Below are positions 17,190-26,913 of a stretch of 64,000 nt of DNA, piece after piece. Under the pieces are notes generated by a model that saw only the letters and a list, made by a program, of their open reading frames with translations, had not been told where the DNA came from and made no database searches. Made by a program: the position numbers and the translations under genes. The stretch covers positions 1-64,000 of the forward strand of contig JAAFJL010000006.1 in assembly GCA_013298865.1 (NCBI GenBank). The letters are read 5' to 3'. Source of the stretch: Cytophagales bacterium. Lineage in GTDB: Bacteria > Bacteroidota > Bacteroidia > Cytophagales > Spirosomataceae. Position 1 is the stretch's first letter. The number at the start of each line of letters is the position of its first letter.

Positions 17190-17867
17190 TTATAAAGAAT
17201 TTTCTTCAACTTCTTTTACAGGAATGATGTACTTCTTCTCATTTTCTCCAATTCTGATTTTGATAAAATAATTTCCTCCTTCTAAATAATATACAGGTTT
17301 TAAGACTCCCGTTTGTGTTACGTCGCTATACTCATAGTCGCAGGGAATACCCATTCCAGATTCAGTTGTTAACAAAACGGTAGTGTTCGGATTGTTTGTT
17401 TTTATTCTGAAAATATTGTTGTCGCTGGTCTGCAAACAAGACACAACTTCTTTCGGAGCAGGAGCAACAGCAATAAAAACTTTTGCTGGAGCATAATAAT
17501 AAGTTTTATTTTCAGTATCAATTTCTACAATTCTGTAATATTTTACTCCAACAGAAAGACGTACATCCTTAAATTCAAATTTAAGCCTATCTTCGTTATC
17601 ACCATCTGTTTTTTCGGTTACAGCCACTTCCTTAAAATCATAGAAAGTTTCACCGTCACGGCTTGTCTGAATGATGAATTTATTTACTTTATGTCCCTCT
17701 GGACTCATCCAAGATATTTTTACGTGGAAATCGGCATCAATTACTGCCATTAAGGAGATTTTTGAATTTACCAATGATTTGGTAGGTTCGGCGGCAACCG
17801 CCAACGATACCACAAGGCATAATGCCAATAATGTTAGGTAGGCTTTTTTCATGGGTTTTTGTTTCAA
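17190..17867 (-). CDS. Secreted protein with fibronectin-like region, unknown function
   Basis: This 225-residue protein carries a signal peptide; the start may be the ATG at 17867 or, more typically, at 17852 (MKKAYLTLLALCLVVSLA). The body begins with a domain reminiscent of fibronectin type III folds (KISWMSPEGHKVNKFIIQTS, then KYYRIVEIDTENKTYYY). It ends with a beta-rich segment resembling the sheet of a sorting or adhesion domain (GGNYFIKIRIGENEKKYIIP). No catalytic motif is seen. It has a terminator of its own and appears to be a single-gene unit. Confidence 0.6.
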   Translation of the reverse strand: MKQKPMKKAYLTLLALCLVVSLAVAAEPTKSLVNSKISLMAVIDADFHVKISWMSPEGHKVNKFIIQTSRDGETFYDFKEVAVTEKTDGDNEDRLKFEFKDVRLSVGVKYYRIVEIDTENKTYYYAPAKVFIAVAPAPKEVVSCLQTSDNNIFRIKTNNPNTTVLLTTESGMGIPCDYEYSDVTQTGVLKPVYYLEGGNYFIKIRIGENEKKYIIPVKEVEENSL

Positions 17868-18188
17868 ATTGTTATAAAAAATACATTTGGAATAACTTAG
17901 TTAAAAACCGTGCCAAAGTAGAAACAAGGGCTTTGAGAAGATTCCCCAAATTCTATTTTCGCAATCCAGCCAAAAGCATTATTTTTACATAAAAATCAAG
18001 GAATTTTATCCATTTTGTAACTATTCTAAGATTTTTTGTAAAGGAATTAGGTACAAGTAAAATGTTACAGGAATTAGTCTTCAAATCCTGCCAAATCTAA
18101 AATTATTCTATAAAATACTTAGGACTTGATACATAATACTTAGGACTCAATTCTATGTTCGTATTCAAAAAATCATTTATTTCAAAAA
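17868..18188. other. Intergenic gap upstream of glyA
   Basis: This 321-bp AT-rich gap holds no convincing ORF and no clear TAnnTTTG promoter. An imperfect direct repeat, ATACTTAGGACT, occurs twice near 18115-18150. I see no riboswitch-like fold that I recognise. Confidence 0.5.
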
Positions 18189-19481
18189 ATGGCAACAGCA
18201 ACTTTTACCCTCGAAAGAGACACCGAAATCTTCTCTCTGATTGAAGAGGAAGGTCACCGTCAGGAATACGGTATTGAATTAATTGCTTCTGAAAACTTTA
18301 CGTCTCGTCAGGTTATGGAAGCCCAAGGGAGTGTTTTGACAAATAAATACGCTGAGGGACTCCCAGGGAAGCGTTATTATGGTGGCTGTGAAGTAGTTGA
18401 TAAAGTTGAAAACATAGCAATTGAGCGTGCTAAGGCACTTTTTGGAGCAACTTGGGCAAATGTTCAACCACACTCTGGGGCTCAGGCAAATGCAGCCGTA
18501 TTTTTATCTTTCTTGAATCCTGGGGATAAAATTTTAGGTTTTAATCTTGCACATGGTGGTCACCTTTCGCACGGTTCTCCCGTGAATTTTTCTGGTAAAT
18601 ATTTCCAAGCATTCTTTTATGGTGTAGAAGAAGAAACAGGTTTGATTGATTGGGACAAAGTAGAAATAACAGCATTGAAAGAACGCCCAAGATTGATTAT
18701 TTGTGGAGCATCGGCGTATTCTCGTGACTGGGATTATGCACGTTTGAGAGGTATTGCAGATCAAGTCGGAGCAATCCTTTTGGCAGATATATCTCATCCA
18801 TCGGCATTGATTGCGAAAGGTTTATTGAATGACCCAATGCAACATTGCCATATCGTAACGACAACAACCCACAAGACGCTTCGTGGTCCACGTGGGGGAT
18901 TGATTATGATGGGAAATGATTTTGAAAATCCATTCGGACACAAGACTTTGAAAGGTGAACTCAAAATGATGTCTGCACTTTTAGACGGGGGTGTTTTCCC
19001 TGGCACACAGGGCGGTCCATTAGAACACGTAATTGCAGCAAAGGCAATTGCTTTCGGAGAAGCATTGACGGATAATTTCCAAGATTATGCCGAACAAGTG
19101 CAACGCAATGCTAAAGTAATGTCACAGGCTTTTGTTGACAAAGGTTACAAAATTATCTCTGGCGGAACAGATAACCATTTGATGCTCATTGACTTACGTC
19201 CTAAAGGATTGACTGGTAAATTGGCAGAAAATACTTTGATTAAAGCAGATATTACCATCAATAAAAACATGGTTCCGTTTGATGATAAATCTCCATTCGT
19301 GACTTCTGGTATGCGTGTAGGTACTGCTGCCATGACAACCAGAGGCATGAAAGAACCAGAAATGCAGTACATCGTAGAACTGATAGACAACGTTTTGATG
19401 AACCATGACAATGAAACTTTCTTGGCTTCGGTGAAATCAGAAGTAAATAAGTGGGTAGAGAATTTTCCATTGTATAGATAG
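18189..19481 (+). CDS. glyA: Serine hydroxymethyltransferase
   Basis: The 430-residue PLP enzyme interconverts serine and glycine with tetrahydrofolate and feeds one-carbon metabolism. Signatures are [32 protein letters not shown], the PLP-lysine segment [14 protein letters not shown], and [16 protein letters not shown]. The N-terminus [13 protein letters not shown] and length agree with the bacterial family. It is a single-gene unit closed by a strong terminator at 19519-19554. Confidence 0.97.
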   Translation: MATATFTLERDTEIFSLIEEEGHRQEYGIELIASENFTSRQVMEAQGSVLTNKYAEGLPGKRYYGGCEVVDKVENIAIERAKALFGATWANVQPHSGAQANAAVFLSFLNPGDKILGFNLAHGGHLSHGSPVNFSGKYFQAFFYGVEEETGLIDWDKVEITALKERPRLIICGASAYSRDWDYARLRGIADQVGAILLADISHPSALIAKGLLNDPMQHCHIVTTTTHKTLRGPRGGLIMMGNDFENPFGHKTLKGELKMMSALLDGGVFPGTQGGPLEHVIAAKAIAFGEALTDNFQDYAEQVQRNAKVMSQAFVDKGYKIISGGTDNHLMLIDLRPKGLTGKLAENTLIKADITINKNMVPFDDKSPFVTSGMRVGTAAMTTRGMKEPEMQYIVELIDNVLMNHDNETFLASVKSEVNKWVENFPLYR

Positions 19482-19518
19482 ATTTTGCATGACTTGACAA
19501 GTTGTGTTACGAACCCCC

Positions 19519-19554
19519 AAAAGTACTCCACCCAAATTGGAGTACTTTTTTTTT
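19519..19554 (+). terminator. Rho-independent terminator of glyA
   Basis: A 12-bp perfect stem, AAAAGTACTCCA with TGGAGTACTTTT (19519-19530 and 19538-19549), has a 7-base loop and is followed by a run of T. Confidence 0.85.
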
Positions 19555-19639
19555 GAACTTTGCTGAATCTATTGTTTTATTTACTAATTTCGTAAAATGT
19601 TATGCTTGCATACTATTATTTATCTAAAATAACAAAGCT

Positions 19640-21382
19640 ATGGTACTCACAGACAGCAAGGCTTCTATTAAAGGGGGCGAATTTTTAATCAAGGACATTG
19701 AGGCTTCTCAGATTTTTATCCCAGAAGAATTTAACGAAGAACAGCAAATGATTGCTCAGACTTGTATAGATTTTCTTCGTACAGAAGTGCATCCTCGGTT
19801 AGACGAAGTTGATTATGCCAAAAATACAGATTTGATGGTGGAATTGATGGACAAAGCTGGTGAGTTAGGTTTGTTAGGAACTGCCATTCCAGAAGAATAT
19901 GGTGGGTTCGGAATGAACTTTAATACTTCAATGTTGGTAGCGGAGGCTTGCGGTGGTGGACACTCGTTTTCGGTGGCGTTATCTGCCCATACGGGTATAG
20001 GAACTTTACCGATTATGTACTATGGAAATGAAGAACAAAAATCAAAATATTTGCCAAAACTTGCCTCTGGTGAGTGGAAAGCTGCTTATTGTTTAACAGA
20101 ACCAGATTCTGGCTCTGATGCAAATTCAGGAAAAACGAAAGCTGTATTGTCTGAAGATGGGAAGAATTTTATCCTCAATGGACAAAAAATGTGGATTACT
20201 AATGCAGGTTTTGCTGACCTTTTTATCGTTTTTGCTAAAATAGATAATGATAAATCTTTAACGGCTTTTATCGTAGAAAAAACCTTCGGCGGTATCACAA
20301 TGAACGAAGAAGAACGCAAGATGGGAATCAAAGGCTCATCTACTCGTCAGGTGTTTTTTACAGATTGCGTAGTACCCGTTGAAAACCAATTATTTACACG
20401 TGAAGGTGGTTTCAAAATTGCAGTAAATATCTTAAATATTGGTCGTATCAAACTGGCATCAGCTGTAATCGGAGCTTGTAAAGGTGTTATTAGTCAGTCA
20501 GTTATCTATTCAAACGAGCGTAAACAATTCGGAACAGCCATTAGTAATTTTGGAGCAATCAAGCACAAAATTGCAGAAATGACGGCAAAATCTTTTGCCT
20601 CTGAATCTGCTTGTTATCGTGCTGGACAAAATATTGATGATGCCATTCAAGACCTTTTAGCTGGCGGAATGGACTCTGCACAAGCTAAATTGAAAGGTGT
20701 TGAGCAGTTTGCGATTGAATGTGCCATGCTGAAAGTACATGGTTCTGAAGTATTGGATTTTGTGGTGGACGAAGGTGTGCAAATTTACGGAGGAATGGGC
20801 TTTTCGGCGGAAGCACCCATGGACAGAGCATATCGTGATGCCCGAATCAATCGGATTTTTGAAGGAACAAATGAAATCAATCGTTTGCTGTCGGTAGGTA
20901 CAATTGTGAAACGTGCCATGAAAGGTGAACTCAATCTGATGCCATCCGCAATGGCAGTGGGAAAAGAAATCATGGCAATTCCTGATTTTGGTGCAGAAGA
21001 AGGCGACGGATTGTTTTTAGCAGAAAAGAAAGTTATCAAAAACATGAAAAAAGCGGTCTTGATGATTGCTGGAGCTTCTCTACAAAAATTTATGCAAAAT
21101 TTTGAACATGAACAAGAAATCATCATGAACTTGGCAGATATGTTAATTGAAACTTACATAGCTGAATCAGCACTTTTGAGAGTTGAAAAATTAACGGATA
21201 TTCGTGGCGAAGCAGCGTGTGAATTACAAAAAGATGCCGCAATGATTTACTTGCATGGTGCAGTTGATAAACTGAATTCAGCAGGAAAAACTGCTATTAC
21301 AAGTTTTGCAGAAGGAGACGAAATGAGAGTAATGCTAATGGGTCTGAAACGTTTTACTAAAATTGAATATTTTTTGGTGTAG
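19640..21382 (+). CDS. Acyl-CoA dehydrogenase family protein
   Basis: The 580-residue flavoprotein has the standard acyl-CoA dehydrogenase core: LTEPDSGSDANSGKTKA, KMWITNAGFADLFIVFAK, the RKQFGTAISNF flavin region, and a catalytic segment near IYGGMGFSAEAPMDRAYRD followed by RIFEGTNEINRLL. A C-terminal helical extension of roughly 180 residues beyond the core is as in VLCAD-like bacterial forms. It oxidises acyl-CoA in beta-oxidation and passes electrons to ETF. Substrate length cannot be told. It ends in a terminator shared with guaD. Confidence 0.93.
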   Translation: MVLTDSKASIKGGEFLIKDIEASQIFIPEEFNEEQQMIAQTCIDFLRTEVHPRLDEVDYAKNTDLMVELMDKAGELGLLGTAIPEEYGGFGMNFNTSMLVAEACGGGHSFSVALSAHTGIGTLPIMYYGNEEQKSKYLPKLASGEWKAAYCLTEPDSGSDANSGKTKAVLSEDGKNFILNGQKMWITNAGFADLFIVFAKIDNDKSLTAFIVEKTFGGITMNEEERKMGIKGSSTRQVFFTDCVVPVENQLFTREGGFKIAVNILNIGRIKLASAVIGACKGVISQSVIYSNERKQFGTAISNFGAIKHKIAEMTAKSFASESACYRAGQNIDDAIQDLLAGGMDSAQAKLKGVEQFAIECAMLKVHGSEVLDFVVDEGVQIYGGMGFSAEAPMDRAYRDARINRIFEGTNEINRLLSVGTIVKRAMKGELNLMPSAMAVGKEIMAIPDFGAEEGDGLFLAEKKVIKNMKKAVLMIAGASLQKFMQNFEHEQEIIMNLADMLIETYIAESALLRVEKLTDIRGEAACELQKDAAMIYLHGAVDKLNSAGKTAITSFAEGDEMRVMLMGLKRFTKIEYFLV

Positions 21383-21388
21383 AATGAC

Positions 21389-21419
21389 AAAAGAGGCGGA
21401 TTTTCTGCCTCTTTTTTTG
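21389..21419. terminator. Bidirectional terminator between the acyl-CoA dehydrogenase and guaD
   Basis: The stem AGAGGC/GCCTCT (21392-21397 with 21407-21412) is flanked by an A-run on one side and a T-run on the other. It sits between the convergent genes ending at 21382 and 21426, so it can stop transcription from both sides. Confidence 0.8.
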
Positions 21420-21425
21420 TGTTCC

Positions 21426-21899
21426 TCAATAATCAATTTTATCCTCTTTTTCAGCCCAAAACTGGAAGGCTTTCTGGGCTTCTTCCCGTCCTAAAGGAAT
21501 CATTTCTATCTTTCGTTCAGAAAGCGGCAAAGGGATTTCTTCGTAAATAAAAGCATCATCAAAACCAATCTCGGCGGCATCTTCACGAGTATTTCCGTAA
21601 TATACACGGGCGGGTCTTGCCCAATAAATCGCTCCGAGGCACATCGGGCAAGGTTCACAAGAGGTATAAAGCTCACAGTCTGAAAGTTGGAATGTCCCCA
21701 GATTTTTACAAGCATCACGTATTGCCACAACCTCAGCGTGTGCTGTTGGGTCGTTGGTAGAAGTTACCATATTGTGTCCCTCGCCAACAATCTTTCCATT
21801 TTTTACAACAACTGCACCAAACGGTCCACCACCTTTAACGGCTGCCATACTTTTAAAAGAAAGCTCAACTGCTCTCTGCATAAATTCTTCTTTTTCCAT
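21426..21899 (-). CDS. guaD: Guanine deaminase
   Basis: The 157-residue zinc deaminase has the signature TAHAEVVAIRDAC (zinc His and proton-shuttle Glu) and SCEPCPMCLGAIYWARPARV. The C-terminal region GFDDAFIYEEIPLPLSERKIEMIPL matches the GuaD branch of the cytidine deaminase superfamily rather than TadA. It converts guanine to xanthine and ammonia in purine salvage or degradation. A TadA-like tRNA adenosine deaminase is the main alternative, but the FIYEEIPLP tail argues for GuaD. Confidence 0.88.
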   Translation of the reverse strand: MEKEEFMQRAVELSFKSMAAVKGGGPFGAVVVKNGKIVGEGHNMVTSTNDPTAHAEVVAIRDACKNLGTFQLSDCELYTSCEPCPMCLGAIYWARPARVYYGNTREDAAEIGFDDAFIYEEIPLPLSERKIEMIPLGREEAQKAFQFWAEKEDKIDY

Positions 21900-22000
21900 A
21901 ATATCTTAATTTGAGTTTTGGGGATGTATTAATTTGGAAAGTGGTTTTGAATGGGGCTGTATTCAAAAAATCAAAATTACTAAATTTTAACTTGATATTA

Positions 22001-22031
22001 TTGCCCTAAAAACATTTAAAGCCTATATTTG
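22001..22031 (+). promoter_or_regulatory. Promoter of the Rpn-family gene
   Basis: TTG at 22001-22003 and TATATTTG at 22024-22031 are separated by 20 bp, an exact fit to the Bacteroidota consensus. The ATG follows 32 bp further on. Confidence 0.65.
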
Positions 22032-22063
22032 ATTTCTCTTATAACGACAATCACTATTCATAA

Positions 22064-22972
22064 ATGTCCGAAATCACCAATCCGCACGACAAGTTTTTCA
22101 AATCCACCTTCTCTCGTTTAGATGTTGTTCAGAATTTTATTGAGGAAGTTTTTCCAGTACAACATCGGGATAAAATCAATCTCAATTCGCTCAAATTATC
22201 GAACTCTACTTTTATTGATAATGAACTTTCAGAACATTTGGCTGATTTAGTTTATCAGGCAGAATATGCTGGTGAACCTGCCATGATTACGTTGCTATTT
22301 GAACATAAATCTTACCAAGAAGATTTTCCAGAATGGCAATTGTTACGATATATGACTAATATTTGGCGAGAAGAACAAAAACAGAAAAAAGGCAAAAAGC
22401 GTAAGAATTCAACCGTTGTAATACCAATAATTATTCATCATGGTAAATCGGCTTGGAAGAAGGTTTCAATGAAAACACAATTTGGGAATCCTCATCAAGA
22501 TTTATTAAAATTCTTGCCTGAATTCGATTATTTGCTATTTTCACTCAATGATTTTAGTGATGAACAGATTGCTAATTTTAAGAATACTTTTCTTTCTACG
22601 GCAGCTATGCTTTTGAAACATAGTCGAGATGAGAAGGCGAAGTTTCTACGATTAGAAGCATTTCTGATTGAAAAAATCAAAGTCTTAGATTTGGCTCATG
22701 AAAATGATTTTATCACTACAATTGTTTATTATTTGGAAACAGTTTCTCACTTGACAGCCAAAGAAATAATTATTATCTTTACCAAGGTTTCAATAAATGT
22801 AAATACTATTGCCATGACAGCTTACGAAGAAATTAAACAAGAGACAACATTAAACATTCTTAAAGGACTGATTCAAAATGGAGTTTCTTTGGAATTGATT
22901 GCAAAATCTTTTGGGTTATCTATTCAAAATATTGAAGAGATGGTTGCAAAGATTAAAAGTTCTAATAATTAA
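22064..22972 (+). CDS. Rpn-family (PD-(D/E)XK) recombination-promoting nuclease/putative transposase
   Basis: The 302-residue protein has the Rpn/YhgA-like layout. It opens with NPHDKFFKSTFSRLDVVQNF and carries the nuclease core HLADLVYQAEYAG and LLFEHKSYQ, giving the D...E-x-K pattern. A strand VVIPIIIHHGKSAW follows, then a helical C-terminus. Rpn proteins are DNA endonucleases that stimulate RecA-independent recombination and are spread horizontally. It has its own promoter and stands between unrelated genes, which suits a mobile cargo gene. Confidence 0.88.
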   Translation: MSEITNPHDKFFKSTFSRLDVVQNFIEEVFPVQHRDKINLNSLKLSNSTFIDNELSEHLADLVYQAEYAGEPAMITLLFEHKSYQEDFPEWQLLRYMTNIWREEQKQKKGKKRKNSTVVIPIIIHHGKSAWKKVSMKTQFGNPHQDLLKFLPEFDYLLFSLNDFSDEQIANFKNTFLSTAAMLLKHSRDEKAKFLRLEAFLIEKIKVLDLAHENDFITTIVYYLETVSHLTAKEIIIIFTKVSINVNTIAMTAYEEIKQETTLNILKGLIQNGVSLELIAKSFGLSIQNIEEMVAKIKSSNN

Positions 22973-23002
22973 TTGCCATGATAACAACCATGAGCGAAAA
23001 CC

Positions 23003-24376
23003 TCACTTCTCAATCACCTCTTGAATATCCCTTGGTACATTCGAGAGGAAATCATAGCCTGTTAATGCTTCTAATTTTTTGATGCTTGTTGTATAAAAAC
23101 TCCATTTGTCTATGCCAACCGAGTTTTTATTTGGAATATTTACGGCAATAACCTTTGTCGAGGTATTGATTCTGGCAACATCGTTTTCACCAATTGGTAG
23201 TATAATAATAATTTTCCAAAGTGATACTGGCACTACAATATTACTGTTTCGTCCAATGGTGGTTGCAAACCCTTTTTCTCCTTCACCACCTTTACCCAAA
23301 ACTCCAGCTATCACGTATAATTCATTGCCTTGCCCCAGGAGTGTTCTTTCGTATTCTTCTAAATTTTTCCAAATACCTCTGTTATGGTCGGGTGCTTGTG
23401 GTACCATGTTGGTCATAAAAAATGTTTCCTGATTGTCTTCAATTGTAGCGTCACGGTCGTCTGAGGGGCATAAATGTCCACGGTCGAAACCAGAATCTGT
23501 ATAATCTTTGGGTGTAACTTCGTACCAATTTTGGGGTAAAGATGGGTCTGGACGAAAATCATTTTGTCGAGCTGCATCACCTTTCCAAGCGGAACTCAGA
23601 TGCCAAGAAACCCAATTTGCCGTGTTCTTATTTTTATTATAAGAAAGCGAATATGTACTTTTTACCATCAAAAAATTGTCTTCGCTTGATGTATTACTCA
23701 CAGCCCTGCTCGGATTGCCCAAGGTAAGTGCATCGTCACGAGTAGCTATTGAACTCCCATTATTTGGCGGTGTTGGTTGTGGACTTGGCGTTGGATTTGT
23801 AGAACTTTCTCTTGAATAAGTCATTATCTCTAAATCATCAATGTTCAAACGGTTCTCGTCGCCTGTTACTTTTCTGATTTCTATACGAGTAGGTGCTGAA
23901 CTATTGACATTGAAAAGCCCAGACCTAAGTGATTTTTCAGCCGCAGAAATCGTTGAACCGACCTTTTGCCAAGTATTTCCACCATTGGTAGATGCCCATA
24001 ATTCAAAGCTACTTTCTTTGTCTAATTGATAGACCCCGTACTTTAATCTCACCTGCTGAATACCCGACTGAATATCAAAATTCATACGTAAAACCCCTCC
24101 ATCTTTCATTCTGACAGCCTTTAGTCCTTCTTTTTGGTCGTTTTCAGCACCACCTAAAACGGCATTGTCCAAAAACCATTCGCCCGAAGAAACCTTAATT
24201 GTTGCACCTTCATATCGAGATTTTGAAGCACCATCGAAACCTTCTGGAAAATTTGCAGCAGGGCGAGTTTGTACACTTGGTGTTGTGGGTCTGGGCGTAT
24301 TATTAGGTGGCACATAGACGCTCACACACGAGGAAATTGTTAATGAAATAGAAATGTAAGCAAGGATTTTTTTCAT
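23003..24376 (-). CDS. Secreted DNA/RNA non-specific endonuclease
   Basis: This 457-residue protein has a lipoprotein-type signal (ISLTISSCVSVYVPP) and a beta-rich region of residues about 45-190 (GGVLRMNFDIQSGIQQVRLKYG). A Pro/Thr-rich linker (NPTPSPQPTPPNNGSS) then leads to a NUC1-type beta-beta-alpha metal nuclease domain with the catalytic DRGHLCPSDDR and Mg-binding Asn in MTNMVPQAPDHNRGIW. It probably degrades extracellular nucleic acid for nutrition. Confidence 0.92.
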   Translation of the reverse strand: MKKILAYISISLTISSCVSVYVPPNNTPRPTTPSVQTRPAANFPEGFDGASKSRYEGATIKVSSGEWFLDNAVLGGAENDQKEGLKAVRMKDGGVLRMNFDIQSGIQQVRLKYGVYQLDKESSFELWASTNGGNTWQKVGSTISAAEKSLRSGLFNVNSSAPTRIEIRKVTGDENRLNIDDLEIMTYSRESSTNPTPSPQPTPPNNGSSIATRDDALTLGNPSRAVSNTSSEDNFLMVKSTYSLSYNKNKNTANWVSWHLSSAWKGDAARQNDFRPDPSLPQNWYEVTPKDYTDSGFDRGHLCPSDDRDATIEDNQETFFMTNMVPQAPDHNRGIWKNLEEYERTLLGQGNELYVIAGVLGKGGEGEKGFATTIGRNSNIVVPVSLWKIIIILPIGENDVARINTSTKVIAVNIPNKNSVGIDKWSFYTTSIKKLEALTGYDFLSNVPRDIQEVIEK

Positions 24377-24480
24377 GGGTTGGGGAAATATTATCAGGAA
24401 TTTAACCTCAAAATTACTTCAATTCTTGTAATTCTTGCCTTCACCCTACAATATCTGTTATATTTCTGAAATCAATTCTT

Positions 24481-24488
24481 TACATTTG
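24481..24488 (+). promoter_or_regulatory. Possible -7 element TACATTTG
   Basis: The match to TAnnTTTG lies 22 bp before the ATG of the gluconate-dehydrogenase-subunit-3-like gene. No good -33 TTG is seen, so this is weak. Confidence 0.3.
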
Positions 24489-24510
24489 AAAATAAAACAA
24501 AAATACATTC

Positions 24511-25029
24511 ATGCAAAGACGTACCGCAGTCAGAAATATTGCCATTGGTTTTGGCGGATTATTCGCTCTACCTACTTGGGCAAGTAATTGGAATATCAAT
24601 ACTCTTCAATCAAATAGTTTCCTGATTTTATACCAACAAAATCTATTGGCTGAAATCGCTGAGACTATCATCCCTCAAACGGCTACGCCTGGAGCAAAAT
24701 CTTTGGGTGTACATTTGTTAATTGAGAAAATCGTATCTGATTGTTTTGGGAAGGATGTTCAAGAAAAATTCACCAAAGGCTTAGGTTTGATTGATGATTT
24801 TTCAAAAAATACTACTCAAAAATCTTTTATAGAATTAGATATGACAAAGAGGTTACAGGTTTTGAAGAGTATCGAAAAATCTGAAAATAATGACCTTAAA
24901 GATGCTTTAGGGCAAATAAAATGGATGACTGTTGATGGCTATCAGAAATCAGAATATTTCATGACCAATATCGAAAAATTCGAGTGGGCTCCAGCACGAT
25001 TCAAAGGTTGTACTCCTATGAAAAAGTAA
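24511..25029 (+). CDS. Gluconate 2-dehydrogenase subunit 3-like protein
   Basis: The 172-residue protein has a Tat-like start (MQRRTAVRNIAIGFGGLFAL) and the family core LLAEIAETIIPQTATPGAKSLGV. The helical body ends in FEWAPARFKGCTPMKK. This family is the small partner of flavoprotein GMC dehydrogenases and aids their export through the Tat route. It lies 70 bp before a GMC oxidoreductase on the same strand, the usual pairing. Confidence 0.88.
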   Translation: MQRRTAVRNIAIGFGGLFALPTWASNWNINTLQSNSFLILYQQNLLAEIAETIIPQTATPGAKSLGVHLLIEKIVSDCFGKDVQEKFTKGLGLIDDFSKNTTQKSFIELDMTKRLQVLKSIEKSENNDLKDALGQIKWMTVDGYQKSEYFMTNIEKFEWAPARFKGCTPMKK

Positions 25030-25099
25030 ATATATTTTTCATAAATTACTGATTTTTAGATTCTTAGTTCAAAAATAATAAATATTACTTCAACTGAAA

Positions 25100-26812
25100 A
25101 TGGCAAATTTTAACATAGATAGTGTTCAGAATCGTACTTATGATGCCATCGTGATTGGCTCTGGAATTTCGGGTGGTTGGGCTGCAAAAGAATTAACTGG
25201 CAAAGGAATGAAAACCTTAGTCCTTGAACGTGGACGTGACGTAAAACACGTAACCGATTACCCAACTACCATGATGCAACCTTGGGAATTTGAACATCGG
25301 GGAAGGTTGAACAAAACTGTGATTGATGAAAATCCGATTATCTCAAAATGTTATGCTTTTTATGAAGGTTCAGAACATTTTTTCGTGAAAGATAAAGAAC
25401 ATCCTTACGTCCAAGAAAAACCATTTGATTGGATTCGGGGCTACCAAGTAGGAGGGAAGTCGCTCATGTGGGCAAGGCAAACGCAACGTTGGAGTGAGTT
25501 TGATTTTCAAGGTCCTGCTCGTGACGGTTTTGCGGTAGATTGGCCCATTCGTTATGCAGATTTAGCACCGTGGTATAGTTATGTAGAAAAATTTGCTGGA
25601 ATTTCGGGAAATAAAGACGGATTAGATTCTCTACCAGATGGCGAGTTTTTACCACCTCATGAAATGACCTGTGTAGAAAAATATTTTAAAGAACAAGTTG
25701 CCAAAAATTATAAAGACCGTCATGTAATTATTGGGCGTGCGGCACATATTACCAAACCCAACCCAATTCACCTTCAACAAGGACGTGGACAATGCCAAAA
25801 TCGTAATATTTGCGAGCGAGGATGTCCATTCGGAGGATATTTTTCAAGTAATTCATCGACAATTCCTTGGGCAATGAAGACGGGTAAAATGACGCTTCGT
25901 CCGCAGTCAGTTGTGCATTCAATTATTTATGATGAAAAGAAAGGCAAAGCAACAGGTGTACGTGTGATTGACGCTACAACTAATGAAATGATTGAGTTTT
26001 TTGCAAAAGTCATTTTCTTGAATGCCGCCGCTTTGAATTCTAATTTAGTATTGTTGAATTCTACTTCAAATCGCTTTCAGAATGGCTTGGGTAATGACAG
26101 TGGGACGCTCGGAAAATACATAGCTTTCCATAATTATCGAACCAGAATTCAGGCAGAATATGAAGGAGATTTAGACACTATAACTGATGGACGCAGACCA
26201 AACGCCAGTTATATTCCACGTTTTAGAAATGTCTATAAACAAGAAACGGACTTCCTCAGAGGCTATGCTTCGGGTTTATACACTGACAGAATTGAATACA
26301 GAGATAGTAATGGTTTAGGTACAGATTTGAAATCTAATCTCGAAAAAGTGAAGTATGGCAACTGGTCGGTAGGCTCGCACATGATGGGAGAGACCATTCC
26401 GAAAGAAAGTAATTTTGTTGCTTTGGACAAAAACCTGAAAGACCCGCACGGTATTCCACAACTCAGAATATCAGTAGATTACGATGAAAACGATGAGAAA
26501 ATGATTAAGGATTTTCAGGAACAATTTACCGAAATGTACACGCAGGCGGGTTTCAAGAACATTAAAATTGAAGACACTAAACAAGCAGCAGGATTAGATA
26601 TTCATGAAATGGGAGGAGTCAGAATGGGTAAAGACCCTAAAACTTCGATGCTCAATAAATGGAATCAATTGCACGCCTGTAAAAATGTTTTCGTAACAGA
26701 CGGAGCAAGTATGACTTCTACTTCAACACAAAATCCGTCGCTAACCTACATGGCACTAACCGCTCGTGCAGCAGATTATGCAGTAAAACAAATCAAAGCA
26801 GGGTTGTTGTAA
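25100..26812 (+). CDS. GMC-family FAD-dependent oxidoreductase
   Basis: The 570-residue protein has a Rossmann FAD site AIVIGSGISGGWAAKEL, the GMC segment VGGKSLMWARQTQRWSEFDF, a cysteine pair in CQNRNICERGCPFGG, and the C-terminal HEMGGVRMGKDPKTS. The last carries the active-site His common to gluconate/fructose dehydrogenase-type enzymes. With the subunit-3 partner it probably oxidises a sugar or sugar acid in the periplasm. It has no signal peptide of its own, consistent with hitch-hiking on the Tat-signal partner. The exact substrate is unknown. Confidence 0.9.
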   Translation: MANFNIDSVQNRTYDAIVIGSGISGGWAAKELTGKGMKTLVLERGRDVKHVTDYPTTMMQPWEFEHRGRLNKTVIDENPIISKCYAFYEGSEHFFVKDKEHPYVQEKPFDWIRGYQVGGKSLMWARQTQRWSEFDFQGPARDGFAVDWPIRYADLAPWYSYVEKFAGISGNKDGLDSLPDGEFLPPHEMTCVEKYFKEQVAKNYKDRHVIIGRAAHITKPNPIHLQQGRGQCQNRNICERGCPFGGYFSSNSSTIPWAMKTGKMTLRPQSVVHSIIYDEKKGKATGVRVIDATTNEMIEFFAKVIFLNAAALNSNLVLLNSTSNRFQNGLGNDSGTLGKYIAFHNYRTRIQAEYEGDLDTITDGRRPNASYIPRFRNVYKQETDFLRGYASGLYTDRIEYRDSNGLGTDLKSNLEKVKYGNWSVGSHMMGETIPKESNFVALDKNLKDPHGIPQLRISVDYDENDEKMIKDFQEQFTEMYTQAGFKNIKIEDTKQAAGLDIHEMGGVRMGKDPKTSMLNKWNQLHACKNVFVTDGASMTSTSTQNPSLTYMALTARAADYAVKQIKAGLL

Positions 26813-26830
26813 ATTGTTGAGGTTTGGGTG

Positions 26831-26867
26831 GTTGAATTGTTGACAATAGATTTATCAACAATTCAAC
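26831..26867. repeat. Inverted repeat between convergent genes
   Basis: Perfect 13-bp arms GTTGAATTGTTGA (26831-26843) and TCAACAATTCAAC (26855-26867) have an 11-bp loop. Further imperfect complementarity runs outward (TTGAGGTTTG with CAAACTTCAA). It sits between the convergent GMC and hemE genes, so it may act as a terminator or be a REP-like repeat. Confidence 0.65.
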
Positions 26868-26913
26868 AACTCAAACTTCAATAATTAGAAATAACTCAAG
26901 CTTCAACAAATAC

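Noticed and set aside
18110-18160. Repeat ATACTTAGGACT as an operator
   Set aside because: Only two short copies in AT-rich DNA, and no regulator or promoter is evident.
21426-21899. TadA tRNA adenosine deaminase
   Set aside because: The C-terminal segment FIYEEIPLP and surrounding residues match guanine deaminase more closely; still worth testing because a tRNA-Arg(ACG) is in the window.
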